The translations under genes and the position numbers were made by a program. This document shows positions 17,622-26,242 of a stretch of DNA of 64,000 nt, piece by piece. This DNA comes from Amycolatopsis australiensis (GTDB lineage Bacteria > Actinomycetota > Actinomycetes > Mycobacteriales > Pseudonocardiaceae), in NCBI RefSeq assembly GCF_900119165.1, contig NZ_FPJG01000006.1, forward strand, positions 8,532,001 through 8,596,000, in the 5' to 3' direction. Position 1 is the stretch's first letter. Each line of letters opens with the position of its first letter. Below the pieces are notes generated by a model. It worked only from the letters and a program-made list of their open reading frames with translations, did no database searches and was not told the DNA's origin.

Positions 17622-18728
17622 GTGACGGCCGTGGAGACCTTGAGCCGGCGGGCCCTGAACCGCGCGACGCTGGAACGCCAGCTGTTGCTGCGGCGCGTGA
17701 AGATGTCCGCGTACGACGCTGTGGAGCACCTCGCCGGGCTGCAGGCGCAGGCGCCGTTCCCGCCGTACTACGCGCTGTGGGCGCGGTTGTCCGGATTCCG
17801 GCCGCCGGAGCTGGCTTCGCTGCTGGAGAACCGCCGCGTGGTGCGGATCGCGCTGATGCGCGGCACGGTCCACCTCGTCACGGCTGCGGACGCGCTCGCG
17901 TGGCGGCCGGTGGTGCAGCCGCTGTACGACCGCGACCTGAAGACGAACACCCAGCACGCCGGCGAGGTCGCCGAGCTGGACCACGACCTCGCGGCCAAGG
18001 CGGCGCGGGAGCTGCTGGCCCGGTCACCGTTGTCGAGCACGGCGCTGGGCACCGAGCTGGCGCAACGCTGGCCGGACGTCGCCCCGGCATCGCTGACGCA
18101 CCTGGCGCGGGCGAAGCTGCCGCTGGTGCAGACTCCGCCGCGGGCGATCTGGGGCAAGGCCGGGCAGACGACCTACGCGTGCCTGGACGAGTGGGTCGGA
18201 GCACCGCTTTCGCCGCCTGCGCCCGCTTCACTGATCGCGCGGTATCTGCGCGCGTTCGGGCCGGCTTCCGTCGCCGACGTACAGGCTTGGGCGGGTATCA
18301 CGCGGCTGGGCGAGGTGGCCGCTTCGATGGAGTTGAGGCGCTATCGCGACCCCGACGGCCGCGAGCTGATCGACCTGCCGGAGCTGTCGATCCCGGACGA
18401 AGATATCCCCGCGCCGCCCCGGCTGCTGGGTCCGTTCGACCAGATGATCCTGTCGTACGCGGACCGCACGCGGGTGATTTCGGACGAGTACCGCAAGCGC
18501 GTGATCTCGCAGAACGGGCTGGTCAAGGGCACGCTGCTGGTCGGCGGCCAGGTGCGGGGGTTCTGGGAGCTGAAGTCGGCCCGGAAGGCCGCGGTGGTGG
18601 AGCTGGCGCCGTTCGAGAAGCTGCCGAAGCGGGACCTGGCGGCGCTGGAGAGCGCGGCCGGGCGGCTGGCGGGCTGGGCGGAGCCGGCGGCGGAAACGCG
18701 GGAGGTGCGCGTCCACGCGCCGGAGTGA
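17622..18728 (+). CDS. AlkZ/YcaQ-type DNA glycosylase (HTH_42 winged-helix protein)
   Basis: 368-residue member of the winged-helix HTH_42 family. These proteins include E. coli YcaQ and Streptomyces AlkZ, which excise bulky alkylated bases and unhook interstrand crosslinks. The catalytic Q-x-Q signature is present as GLQAQAPFPPYYALW near residues 41-55, and the family stretch RIALMRGTVHLVTAADAL follows. Later segments (LLGPFDQMILSYADRTRVIS) are typical of the C-terminal wing. I start at GTG 17622; GTG 17631 is equally possible. In antibiotic producers such genes may give self-resistance, but no DNA-alkylator cluster is seen here, so general repair is the safer reading. Confidence 0.82.
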   Translation: MTAVETLSRRALNRATLERQLLLRRVKMSAYDAVEHLAGLQAQAPFPPYYALWARLSGFRPPELASLLENRRVVRIALMRGTVHLVTAADALAWRPVVQPLYDRDLKTNTQHAGEVAELDHDLAAKAARELLARSPLSSTALGTELAQRWPDVAPASLTHLARAKLPLVQTPPRAIWGKAGQTTYACLDEWVGAPLSPPAPASLIARYLRAFGPASVADVQAWAGITRLGEVAASMELRRYRDPDGRELIDLPELSIPDEDIPAPPRLLGPFDQMILSYADRTRVISDEYRKRVISQNGLVKGTLLVGGQVRGFWELKSARKAAVVELAPFEKLPKRDLAALESAAGRLAGWAEPAAETREVRVHAPE

Positions 18729-18803
18729 GCTGGCCGGAATTCTCGATCGAGTGACCGATCGTGGCCTGTTGTCACAGCTGCTCGGTGCGTAGCGTTTTCC
18801 GGC

Positions 18804-20267
18804 ATGAGTAGTTCGGCGAAGGGCCCGTCGGTGCTGATCGTGGGCACCGGGTTCGGCGGCATCGGGACGGCGATCGAGCTCAAGCGCGCCGGGTTCACCG
18901 AGTTCACCATCCTGGAGAGCGCGGCCACGTCCGGCGGCGTCTGGCGGGACAACACCTACCCCGGCGCGGCGTGCGACATCCCGTCGCCGCTGTACTCCTT
19001 CTCGTTCGAGCCGAACCCGCGCTGGCCGAAGCGCTTCTCGCACCAGCCCGACATCCTCGCCTACCTGCGGCGCGTCATCACCAAGTACGGGCTCGAGCCG
19101 CACATCCGGTACCGGACCCAGGTCACCGGGGCCGCGTTCGACGAAGACCGCGGCGTCTGGCGGGTCGAGACCCGCGGCGGCGAGACGTTCGAGGCGAACG
19201 TCTTCGTGCCCGCCGTCGGCCAGCTGTCCCGGCCGGTGCTGCCGGACATCCCGAACCGGGAGCGCTTCGCCGGCGACGCCTTCCACTCGGCGCGCTGGGA
19301 CCACGGCGTCGAGCTGACCGGGAAGCGGGTCGCTGTCATCGGGACCGGCGCCAGCGCCGTCCAGTTCGTGCCCGAGCTGCGGAAACACGCGAAGCACGTC
19401 ACGGTCTTCCAGCGGACGCCGCCGTACATCATGGCCAAGTCCGACCCGGCCTACCGGCGGTGGCAGCACTGGCTGTTCGAGCACGTGCCGCCGACGCAGC
19501 TGCTCGGACGGCTGCGGATCTTCCTGCTCGCCGAGTACGCGACGTACGCGATGACCCGGCACCCCGTGCTGGCGAAGATGTTCGAGCTGAGGACCGCCCA
19601 GCTGCGCCGCCGCCACATCAAGGAGCCGCAGTTGCGGGCGAAGCTGAAACCGGCCTACCCGCTGGGCTGCAAGCGGATCCTGTTCACCAACGACTACCTG
19701 CCCGCGCTGGCCCAGCCGAACGTCGACGTCGAGACGCGGCGGATCAGCGAAATCACCGAACAGGGTGTCCGCGTCGAGGACGGAACCGAGATCGAGGCCG
19801 ACGTCCTGGTGTACGGCACCGGGTTCGCCGCGACGGAGTTCCTCGGCCGGATGAAGGTGCTCGGCCTCGGCGGGCGGGCGCTGCAGGACGCCTGGTCGGG
19901 CGGCGCGCGGGCGTACCTGGGCATGGCCGTGCCCGGGTTCCCGAACATGTTCTGCGTCTACGGGCCGAACACGAACCTCGGCGCCGGGTCGATCATCTAC
20001 ATGATCGAGCGGCAGGCGCGCTACATCCGGCAGGCGGTGGAGCGGCTCGCCCGGCCCGGTGTGTCCTATGTGGACGTCCGGCCGGAGGTCGAGCAGCGGT
20101 ACGACGACGAAGTGCAGCGGCGGCTCGGGCGCAGCGTGTGGAGCGCGTGCACGAGCTGGTACCGCCAGGCCGACGGCCGCGTGACGACCAACTGGCCGGG
20201 CCTGGTCACCGAGTACGACCGCCGGACCCGGCGGCTCGACCTCGCGGACTACCGGGTGGTGGCGTGA
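18804..20267 (+). CDS. Baeyer-Villiger-type flavin monooxygenase
   Basis: 487-residue FAD/NADPH monooxygenase. The FAD loop is GTGFGGIGTAIELKRAG near 13, the NADPH loop GTGASAVQFVPEL near 180, and between them lies FAGDAFHSARWD, which fits the type I BVMO fingerprint FxGxxxHxxxW[PD]. These enzymes convert ketones to esters or lactones. ATG 18804 opens the conserved N-terminus. The stop overlaps the start of the downstream GMC oxidoreductase by one base, so the pair is coupled: one enzyme can oxidise an alcohol to the ketone that the other oxygenates. Substrate (steroid, terpenoid, cyclic ketone) cannot be read. Confidence 0.92.
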   Translation: MSSSAKGPSVLIVGTGFGGIGTAIELKRAGFTEFTILESAATSGGVWRDNTYPGAACDIPSPLYSFSFEPNPRWPKRFSHQPDILAYLRRVITKYGLEPHIRYRTQVTGAAFDEDRGVWRVETRGGETFEANVFVPAVGQLSRPVLPDIPNRERFAGDAFHSARWDHGVELTGKRVAVIGTGASAVQFVPELRKHAKHVTVFQRTPPYIMAKSDPAYRRWQHWLFEHVPPTQLLGRLRIFLLAEYATYAMTRHPVLAKMFELRTAQLRRRHIKEPQLRAKLKPAYPLGCKRILFTNDYLPALAQPNVDVETRRISEITEQGVRVEDGTEIEADVLVYGTGFAATEFLGRMKVLGLGGRALQDAWSGGARAYLGMAVPGFPNMFCVYGPNTNLGAGSIIYMIERQARYIRQAVERLARPGVSYVDVRPEVEQRYDDEVQRRLGRSVWSACTSWYRQADGRVTTNWPGLVTEYDRRTRRLDLADYRVVA

Positions 20268-21937
20268 TGGACTACGACGTCCTCGTGATCGGGTCCGGGT
20301 TCGGCGGCAGCGTCACGGCGCTGCGGCTGACCGAGAAGGGCTACCGCGTCGGCGTGCTGGAGGCCGGGCGGCGGTTCGCCGACGACGAGTTCGCCGAGAC
20401 GTCGTGGCGGGTGCGGAAGTACCTGTGGGCGCCGGCGCTGGGCTGCTTCGGGATCCAGCGGCTGACATTGCTGAAGAACACCTTCGTGATGAGCGGCGCC
20501 GGCGTCGGCGGTGGTTCTCTGGTGTACGCGAACACACTGTACGAGCCGCCGGACCAGTTCTACGCCGACCCGCAGTGGGCGCACATCACGGACTGGAAGG
20601 ACGAGCTCGCGCCGTACTACGACCAGGCGAAGCGCATGCTCGGCGTGGTCGAGAACCCGGCGACGACGGCCGCGGACCGGGTGCTGCGCGAGGTGGCCGG
20701 GGACATGGGCATCGGGCACACGTACCGCCGCACCCCGGTCGGCGTCTACTTCGGACAGTCCGGAGTGGACCCGTTCTTCGGTGGCGCCGGGCCGGTGCGC
20801 CGGTCCTGCACGTTGTGTGGCGAGTGCATGACCGGCTGCCGGGTCGGGGCGAAGAACACGACGGTGAAGAACTACCTGTACCTGGCCGAGCGGGCGGGCG
20901 CCGTGGTGCACCCGCTGACCACGGTGGTGACGGTCCGTCCGGTCGAAGGCGGGTACGCGGTCGACACGGTGCGCACCGGCCGCCGGGCCCGCCGGACGTT
21001 CACGGCGACGCAGGTGGTGTTTTCGGCGGCCGCGCTGGGGACCGAGCGACTGCTGCACCGCATGCGGGACACGGGAACGCTGCCCGATCTGTCGCCCCGC
21101 CTCGGATTGCTGGCCCGCACGAACTCGGAGGCGGTCCTGGCGGCGCGGTCACTGCGCGCGGACACGGATTACTCGCGCGGCGTCGCGATCACGTCGTCGA
21201 TCCACCCGGACGCCGTGACGCACGTGGAGCCGGTGCGGTACGGGCGCGGCAGCAACCTGATGGGCCTGCTGGCGACGGTGCTCGTGGACGCGTCGCCGGG
21301 GCGTCGCCGCTGGGTGCTGGGGGTGCGGGAGCTGTGGCGTTCCCGCCGCGACCTGCTGCGGATCCACAACCCGCGACACTGGTCGGAGCGGATGATCGGG
21401 CTGCTGGTGATGCAGACCCTCGACAATTCGGTGACGACGTACACGAAACCGCGGTTCTTCGGCCTGTTCGGCCGCCGGATGACGACGCGCCAGGGGTCGG
21501 GAGCACCGTCGCCGGAGTGGATCCCGGCGGGCCACGAGGTGACCCGCCGGGTGGCGGAGAAGATCGGCGGGCTGCCGCAGGGCGCGTGGACGGACCTGGC
21601 GAACATCCCGATCACGGGCCACTTCATCGGCGGCTGCACGATCGGAGACTCCCCTTCGACGGGGGTGGTCGACCCGTACCAGCGGCTGTACGGGTACCCG
21701 GGGCTGCACGTGGTCGACGGCTCGGCGATCACGGCGAACCTGGGCGTGAACCCGTCACTGACGATCACCGCCCAGGCGGAGCGGGCGATGGCGTTCTGGC
21801 CGAACCGGGGCGAGGCGGATCCGCGGCCGCCGCTGGGTTCGCCGTACCGGCGGGTGGCGCCGGTGACGCCGAAGAACCCGGTGGTCCCGGCGGACGCACC
21901 CGGAGCCCTGCGGCTGCCGGTCGTGCCACTCGGCTGA
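20267..21937 (+). CDS. GMC oxidoreductase, cholesterol-oxidase-like, with four-cysteine motif
   Basis: 556-residue flavoenzyme. The FAD loop GSGFGGSVTALRLTEKGYRV opens the protein; the GMC C-terminal signature is GGCTIGDSPSTGVVDPYQRL and DGSAITANLGVNPSLTI. An insertion carries CTLCGECMTGC followed by RVGAKNT (near residues 182-199), a C-x2-C-x2-C-x3-C pattern like a ferredoxin cluster site; the family is usually thought to use FAD only. ATG 20267 shares its A with the monooxygenase stop (TGATG). No Tat or Sec signal is seen, so it is cytoplasmic. It likely oxidises a secondary alcohol upstream of the paired monooxygenase. Confidence 0.88.
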   Translation: MDYDVLVIGSGFGGSVTALRLTEKGYRVGVLEAGRRFADDEFAETSWRVRKYLWAPALGCFGIQRLTLLKNTFVMSGAGVGGGSLVYANTLYEPPDQFYADPQWAHITDWKDELAPYYDQAKRMLGVVENPATTAADRVLREVAGDMGIGHTYRRTPVGVYFGQSGVDPFFGGAGPVRRSCTLCGECMTGCRVGAKNTTVKNYLYLAERAGAVVHPLTTVVTVRPVEGGYAVDTVRTGRRARRTFTATQVVFSAAALGTERLLHRMRDTGTLPDLSPRLGLLARTNSEAVLAARSLRADTDYSRGVAITSSIHPDAVTHVEPVRYGRGSNLMGLLATVLVDASPGRRRWVLGVRELWRSRRDLLRIHNPRHWSERMIGLLVMQTLDNSVTTYTKPRFFGLFGRRMTTRQGSGAPSPEWIPAGHEVTRRVAEKIGGLPQGAWTDLANIPITGHFIGGCTIGDSPSTGVVDPYQRLYGYPGLHVVDGSAITANLGVNPSLTITAQAERAMAFWPNRGEADPRPPLGSPYRRVAPVTPKNPVVPADAPGALRLPVVPLG

Positions 21938-21945
21938 CGTGAAGA

Positions 21946-21975
21946 GGCCCTCCCGGCCGCGCTTCCGGGAGGGCC
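21946..21975. terminator. bidirectional hairpin terminator
   Basis: Perfect 11-bp stem GGCCCTCCCGG / CCGGGAGGGCC with an eight-base loop, between the convergent GMC oxidoreductase and chitinase genes. Confidence 0.75.
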
Positions 21976-21991
21976 GTCCTTCAGCGCACGG

Positions 21992-23473
21992 TCACGGCAG
22001 GCCCGCGAGGCCGGCCGAGACCGTGTCGGCGAACGCGTACCCCTGCGACGCGTCCCAGTTGATCGACCACGTCATCGCGCCGCGGATCGACGGGTACGTC
22101 GCCGACGGCTTGAAGCTGCCGCACGACGTTCCCCGCGCCAGGCAGTTCAGGGCCGACACCGTGTTGGCCGGGGCCTGGTAGCCGCCGCCCGCCGCCTGGG
22201 GTGAGGCCGGGAGCCCCAGGCCCACCTGGTCCGGGCGCAGGCCGCCCTGCAGCTGGATGCAGGCCAGCGCGGTCAGGAAGTCGACCGTGCCCTGGGAGTA
22301 CACGTTGCCGTTGCAGCCGTTCATCGATCCCGAGTTGTAGTACTGCATGTTGACGATCGTCAGGATGTCCTTGATGTTCAGCGCCAGCTGGAAGTAGCCG
22401 CCGGCCGTGGACTGCATGTCGATCGTCTGCGGCGCCATCGTGATGACCTTGCCGCCGCCGGTGTAGATGCTCCGCAGCGCCTGGCCCATGTACGTGGCGT
22501 TGATGCCGTTCTCCAGGTCGATGTCGACGCCGTCGAAGCCGTAGTTCGCGATCAGCGACTTGACGCTGTTCGCGAAGTTGTTCGCCGAGGTCGAGTCACT
22601 GACGCTGATCGTGCCGTTCTGGCCGCCGACCGAGATGATCACCTTCTGGCCGCGCGCCTGCACCGTCTTGATGTCGGCCTTGAACTGGGCGTCGGTGTAG
22701 CCGCCGAGCTGCGAAGACAGGCCGGAGTCGAGCGTGAAGCTCACCGCGCCGGGTGTGCCGGTGGCGTCCGCGAAGGACACCGCGATGATGTTGTACGTCG
22801 TCGGGACGTCGGCCAGCTTCAGCGCCTTCGCGCCGTTGTAGAAGTTCTGCCAGTAGCCCGTCAGGACGTGCTTCGGCAGGTCACCCTGCGTGGGCGGCGG
22901 CGTGGTGGTCGTCGTCGGCGGGGTGGTCGTGGTCGTCGGCGGAGGGGTGGTGGTCGTCGGCGGGGTCGTGGTCGTCGGCGGCGGGGTGCCCGGGCCGTCG
23001 AGGCTGACGTCGTCGGCGTAGTACGTCGGCTGGCCGTACCAGCCGTGCAGGTACACCGTCAGGGACGTGCTCGAACCGGTCGTGAAGCTCAGCGACAGCT
23101 GCTGGTAGCCGCTGGTGCCCGGCGTCCACGTGCTGGCCGTCGCCGAGCCGGAAACGCCCAGGTAGACGTAGCTGCCCTGGACCCAGCCGGACAGCTTGTA
23201 GGCCGTGTTCGGCGAGACGGTGAGCGTCTGCGAGCACTGCGCGTTGTCCGACGAACTGGGCGTCACGCTCAGCGCGCGGCTGCCGCTGTGGACCGGCGTG
23301 CTCACGGCCGTCGGCGCGGAAGTGCACGTCCAGCCCGTCGTCCCGGCTTCGAAGCCGGGGTTGGCCAGGATGTTCGCCGCCGACGCGCTGCCGGCGAGAA
23401 CGAACGTCACGCCGAGAGCCAGCGTGACCACCGAAAGTAACGAAAACAGAGCTAACCGGACCTTGGGGACCAC
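21992..23473 (-). CDS. secreted GH18 chitinase with N-terminal binding module
   Basis: 493 aa. Sec signal peptide (1-33, hydrophobic core then GSASA-AN). Residues 34-155 form a jelly-roll carbohydrate-binding module (NILANPGFEAGTTGWTC; YYADDVSLDG). A Pro/Thr linker spans about 157-196. The GH18 barrel follows, with the catalytic motif DGVDIDLE, Asp314-Asp317-Asp319-Glu321 all present, and barrel strand KVIISVGGQNG. It hydrolyses chitin by substrate-assisted catalysis outside the cell. GTG 23473 has GGAGG nine bases upstream. A DasR-like site lies 40 bases before the start, matching the known chitin/GlcNAc control of actinobacterial chitinases. Confidence 0.96.
   Translation of the reverse strand: MVPKVRLALFSLLSVVTLALGVTFVLAGSASAANILANPGFEAGTTGWTCTSAPTAVSTPVHSGSRALSVTPSSSDNAQCSQTLTVSPNTAYKLSGWVQGSYVYLGVSGSATASTWTPGTSGYQQLSLSFTTGSSTSLTVYLHGWYGQPTYYADDVSLDGPGTPPPTTTTPPTTTTPPPTTTTTPPTTTTTPPPTQGDLPKHVLTGYWQNFYNGAKALKLADVPTTYNIIAVSFADATGTPGAVSFTLDSGLSSQLGGYTDAQFKADIKTVQARGQKVIISVGGQNGTISVSDSTSANNFANSVKSLIANYGFDGVDIDLENGINATYMGQALRSIYTGGGKVITMAPQTIDMQSTAGGYFQLALNIKDILTIVNMQYYNSGSMNGCNGNVYSQGTVDFLTALACIQLQGGLRPDQVGLGLPASPQAAGGGYQAPANTVSALNCLARGTSCGSFKPSATYPSIRGAMTWSINWDASQGYAFADTVSAGLAGLP
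22893..22988. repeat. low-complexity repeat coding the chitinase Pro/Thr linker
   Basis: Short tandem units (coding PPPTTTT and PPTTTTT blocks) in frame within the chitinase gene. Prone to slippage and assembly error; it keeps the reading frame here. Confidence 0.85.
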
Positions 23474-23513
23474 GGGCGAACCTCCACGACGGTGGTGAGG
23501 CAGGTCACCACAA

Positions 23514-23529
23514 AGTGGACTAGACCAAT
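23514..23529. promoter_or_regulatory. DasR-responsive element (dre-like)
   Basis: AGTGGACTAGACCAAT matches the dre consensus A[GC]TGGTCTAGACCA[GC]T at 14 of 16 positions. It lies 40 bases before the chitinase start and about 90 before tex, so the chitinase is the natural target. Confidence 0.7.
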
Positions 23530-23619
23530 CTGATTGTCAAGGAGCCCCATCCGAAAGTCGGGGTGGCGGGAACGGCAGAATGGGACGATCGGATGCAGGC
23601 GAAGCAGGAGCGTGTTGGA

Positions 23620-25980
23620 GTGAGCGTGTCGGTCGAGCAGAAGATCGCCGAAGAACTGGGCGTGCGCGAAGGCCAGGTCAAGGCCGCCGTCGAGCTGCTC
23701 GACGGCGGATCGACCGTGCCGTTCATCGCGCGGTACCGCAAGGAAGTCACCGGCATGCTCGACGACGCGCAGCTGCGCACGCTCGAGGAGCGGCTGCGCT
23801 ACCTGCGGGAGCTCGACGAGCGGCGGGAGGCCGTCCTCGAGTCGATCCGCAGCCAGGGCAAGCTCGACGACGCCCTCGAAGCCCGGATCATGGCGGCCGA
23901 CACGAAGTCGCGCCTGGAGGACATCTACCTCCCCTACAAGCCGAAGCGCCGCACGAAGGCGCAGATCGCCCGCGAAGCGGGCCTGGAGCCGCTGGCCGAC
24001 GGCCTGCTCAACGACCCGACGACGGACCCGCAGGCCGCGGCCGCGGTGTTCGTCGACGCGGCCAAGGGCGTCGCGGACGCGCAGGCGGCCCTCGACGGCG
24101 CCCGCGCGATCCTCGTCGAACGCTTCGCCGAAGACGCCGACCTGATCGGCGAGCTGCGCGAGAAGATGTGGAGCCAGGGCCACCTGGTCGCCAAGGTCCG
24201 CGCGGGCAAGGAGGAGGAAGGCGCGAAGTTCTCCGACTACTTCGACTTCTCCGAGCCCTACACCAAGCTCCCCTCGCACCGCATCCTGGCGATGCTGCGC
24301 GGTGAGAAGGAGGAGATCCTCGACCTGACGATGGCGCCTTCGGAGCCCACGGACGAGCCGCAGGCCGGGCCGACCGACTACGAGCAGCGCATCGCCACGA
24401 AGTTCGGCATCACCCAGCAAGGGCGCCCGGCGGACAAGTGGCTCGGCGACACCGTCCGCTGGGCCTGGCGCACCAAGATCCTCCTGCACCTGGGCATCGA
24501 CCTGCGGATGCGGCTGCGCCAGGCGGCCGAGGACGACGCCGTGCGCGTGTTCGCGGCCAACCTGCGCGACCTGCTCCTCGCCGCGCCCGCCGGCACCCGC
24601 GCCACGATGGGCCTCGACCCGGGCTTCCGCACCGGCGTCAAGGTGGCGGTCGTGGACGCGACCGGCAAGGTCGTCGACACGCACGTCATCTACCCGCACC
24701 AGCCGGCGAACAAGTGGGACCAGTCGATCGCCGAGCTGGCGGCGCTGTGCGCGCGGCACAAGGTCGAGCTGATCTCGATCGGCAACGGGACGGCGTCGCG
24801 CGAGACGGACAAGCTCGCCATCGAACTGATCAAGAAGCACCCGGAGCTGAAGCTGACGAAGGCCGTCGTGTCCGAGGCGGGCGCTTCGGTGTACTCGGCG
24901 TCGGCGTTCGCTTCGCAGGAGCTGCCGAACATGGACGTCTCGCTGCGCGGCGCGGTCTCGATCGCGCGGCGGCTGCAGGACCCGCTGGCGGAGCTGGTGA
25001 AGATCGACCCCAAGTCGATCGGCGTCGGGCAGTACCAGCACGACCTGTCCGAGGTGTCGCTGTCGCGGTCGCTGGACGCGGTGGTCGAGGACTGCGTGAA
25101 CGCGGTCGGCGTCGACGTCAACACGGCTTCGGCGCCGCTGCTGACGCGCGTTTCGGGCATCACGACCGGGCTCGCGGAGAACATCGTGGCCCACCGCGAC
25201 ACGAACGGGCCGTTCCGGTCCCGGATGGCGCTGAAGGAGGTCGCGCGGCTCGGGCCGAAGGCGTTCGAGCAGTGCGCGGGCTTCCTGCGCATCCCGGACG
25301 GCGACGACCCGCTCGACTCGTCGGCGGTGCACCCGGAGGCATACCCGGTGGTGCGGCGGATCCTGTCGAAGACGGGCACGGACATCCGGTCGCTGATCGG
25401 CAACACGCGGACGCTGTCGTCGCTGCGCCCGCACGACTTCGTCGACGAGCAGTTCGGCCTCCCGACGGTGACCGACATCCTGGCGGAGCTGGACAAACCG
25501 GGCCGCGACCCACGCCCGGCGTTCAAGACGGCGACGTTCGCGGAAGGCGTGGACAAGATCTCGGACCTCAAGCCGGGCATGCGGCTGGAGGGCGTGGTGA
25601 CGAACGTGGCGGCGTTCGGCGCGTTCATCGACGTGGGCGTCCACCAGGACGGCCTGGCCCACGTCTCGGCGCTGTCGAAGAACTTCGTGAAGGACCCGCG
25701 CGAGGTCGTGAAGCCGGGCGACATCGTGAAGGTGAAGGTCCTCGACGTGGACGTGCCGCGGAAGCGGATCTCGCTGACGCTGCGGCTGGACGACGAGCCG
25801 GGTGCCTCGCCGTCACGCGGCGGTGGCGGCGGCCGGGACCGCGGTCAGGGCGGCGGCGGCCAGCGTCGCGGCGCTTCCGGCGGGGACCGGCGTGGTGGCG
25901 GCGGCCGGGACCGCGGGGGCAATGCCGGTGGCGGCGGCGCCATGGCGGACGCCTTGCGGCGGGCCGGATTCGGCAAGTAG
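23620..25980 (+). CDS. tex: Tex family RNA-binding transcription accessory protein
   Basis: 786-residue cytoplasmic nucleic-acid-binding protein, conserved across bacteria, affecting transcription and stress tolerance. Domains in order: N-terminal Tex HTH region ([17 protein letters not shown]), YqgF/RNase H-like fold ([20 protein letters not shown]), double helix-hairpin-helix ([19 protein letters not shown]), and S1 RNA-binding domain ([20 protein letters not shown] near 655-725). The tail is an extra Gly/Arg-rich stretch ([11 protein letters not shown]), an RGG-like extension absent from E. coli Tex. I start at GTG 23620, nine bases after AGGAG; ATG 23593 is an in-frame alternative. Confidence 0.95.
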   Translation: MSVSVEQKIAEELGVREGQVKAAVELLDGGSTVPFIARYRKEVTGMLDDAQLRTLEERLRYLRELDERREAVLESIRSQGKLDDALEARIMAADTKSRLEDIYLPYKPKRRTKAQIAREAGLEPLADGLLNDPTTDPQAAAAVFVDAAKGVADAQAALDGARAILVERFAEDADLIGELREKMWSQGHLVAKVRAGKEEEGAKFSDYFDFSEPYTKLPSHRILAMLRGEKEEILDLTMAPSEPTDEPQAGPTDYEQRIATKFGITQQGRPADKWLGDTVRWAWRTKILLHLGIDLRMRLRQAAEDDAVRVFAANLRDLLLAAPAGTRATMGLDPGFRTGVKVAVVDATGKVVDTHVIYPHQPANKWDQSIAELAALCARHKVELISIGNGTASRETDKLAIELIKKHPELKLTKAVVSEAGASVYSASAFASQELPNMDVSLRGAVSIARRLQDPLAELVKIDPKSIGVGQYQHDLSEVSLSRSLDAVVEDCVNAVGVDVNTASAPLLTRVSGITTGLAENIVAHRDTNGPFRSRMALKEVARLGPKAFEQCAGFLRIPDGDDPLDSSAVHPEAYPVVRRILSKTGTDIRSLIGNTRTLSSLRPHDFVDEQFGLPTVTDILAELDKPGRDPRPAFKTATFAEGVDKISDLKPGMRLEGVVTNVAAFGAFIDVGVHQDGLAHVSALSKNFVKDPREVVKPGDIVKVKVLDVDVPRKRISLTLRLDDEPGASPSRGGGGGRDRGQGGGGQRRGASGGDRRGGGGRDRGGNAGGGGAMADALRRAGFGK

Positions 25981-25989
25981 GACCAACGG

Positions 25990-26026
25990 CGAAGGCCGCC
26001 TCCGGAAGGTGCGGAGGCGGCCTTCG
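25990..26026. terminator. bidirectional hairpin terminator
   Basis: Perfect 15-bp stem (GAAGGCCGCCTCCG core, paired with CGGAGGCGGCCTTC) with a seven-base loop, between tex and the convergent small membrane-protein remnant. Confidence 0.8.
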
Positions 26027-26029
26027 TGC

Positions 26030-26238
26030 TCAGCGCAGCGTGACCAGGCCCGCCGCGAACAGGGCCACCGGCACCACCGCCGCCGCCGTGCTGATCAGCC
26101 AGTTGCCGTCCCGCCAGCCCACCGGCGAGGACTCCGGGCCGTGGTCTGGTGCTCGGCTCGGGCGAACAGCCAGAACCCCGCGTCCAGCACCGCCACGACC
26201 GTCGCGAGCACCAGGAACCCGGCACGGAACGTCGTCAC
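26030..26238 (-). pseudogene. frameshifted small two-helix membrane protein
   Basis: From GTG 26238 the frame reads MTTFRAGFLVLATVVAVLDA (first membrane helix) and then drifts into AEHQTTARSPRRWAG and stops. One base shift near 26136-26138 (a GGG run, i.e. CCC on the coding strand) restores PESSPVGWRDGNWLIS, a second helix (TAAAVVPVALFAAGLVTL) and a stop at 26030. The span is 209 bases, one short of 70 codons, as expected for a single-base deletion. It lies four bases after the HTH-VOC gene and ends at a terminator, so an intact version would be the last gene of that operon. Sequencing error is the main alternative. Confidence 0.65.
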
Positions 26239-26242
26239 CGCG

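Noticed and set aside
18971..21937. 988-codon plus-strand open frame read as one giant protein
   Set aside because: Its first half is an out-of-frame reading of the monooxygenase gene; only the part from 20267 (the GMC oxidoreductase) has protein features.
22893..22988. CRISPR-like short repeats
   Set aside because: They are in-frame Pro/Thr linker codons of the chitinase, without regular spacers.
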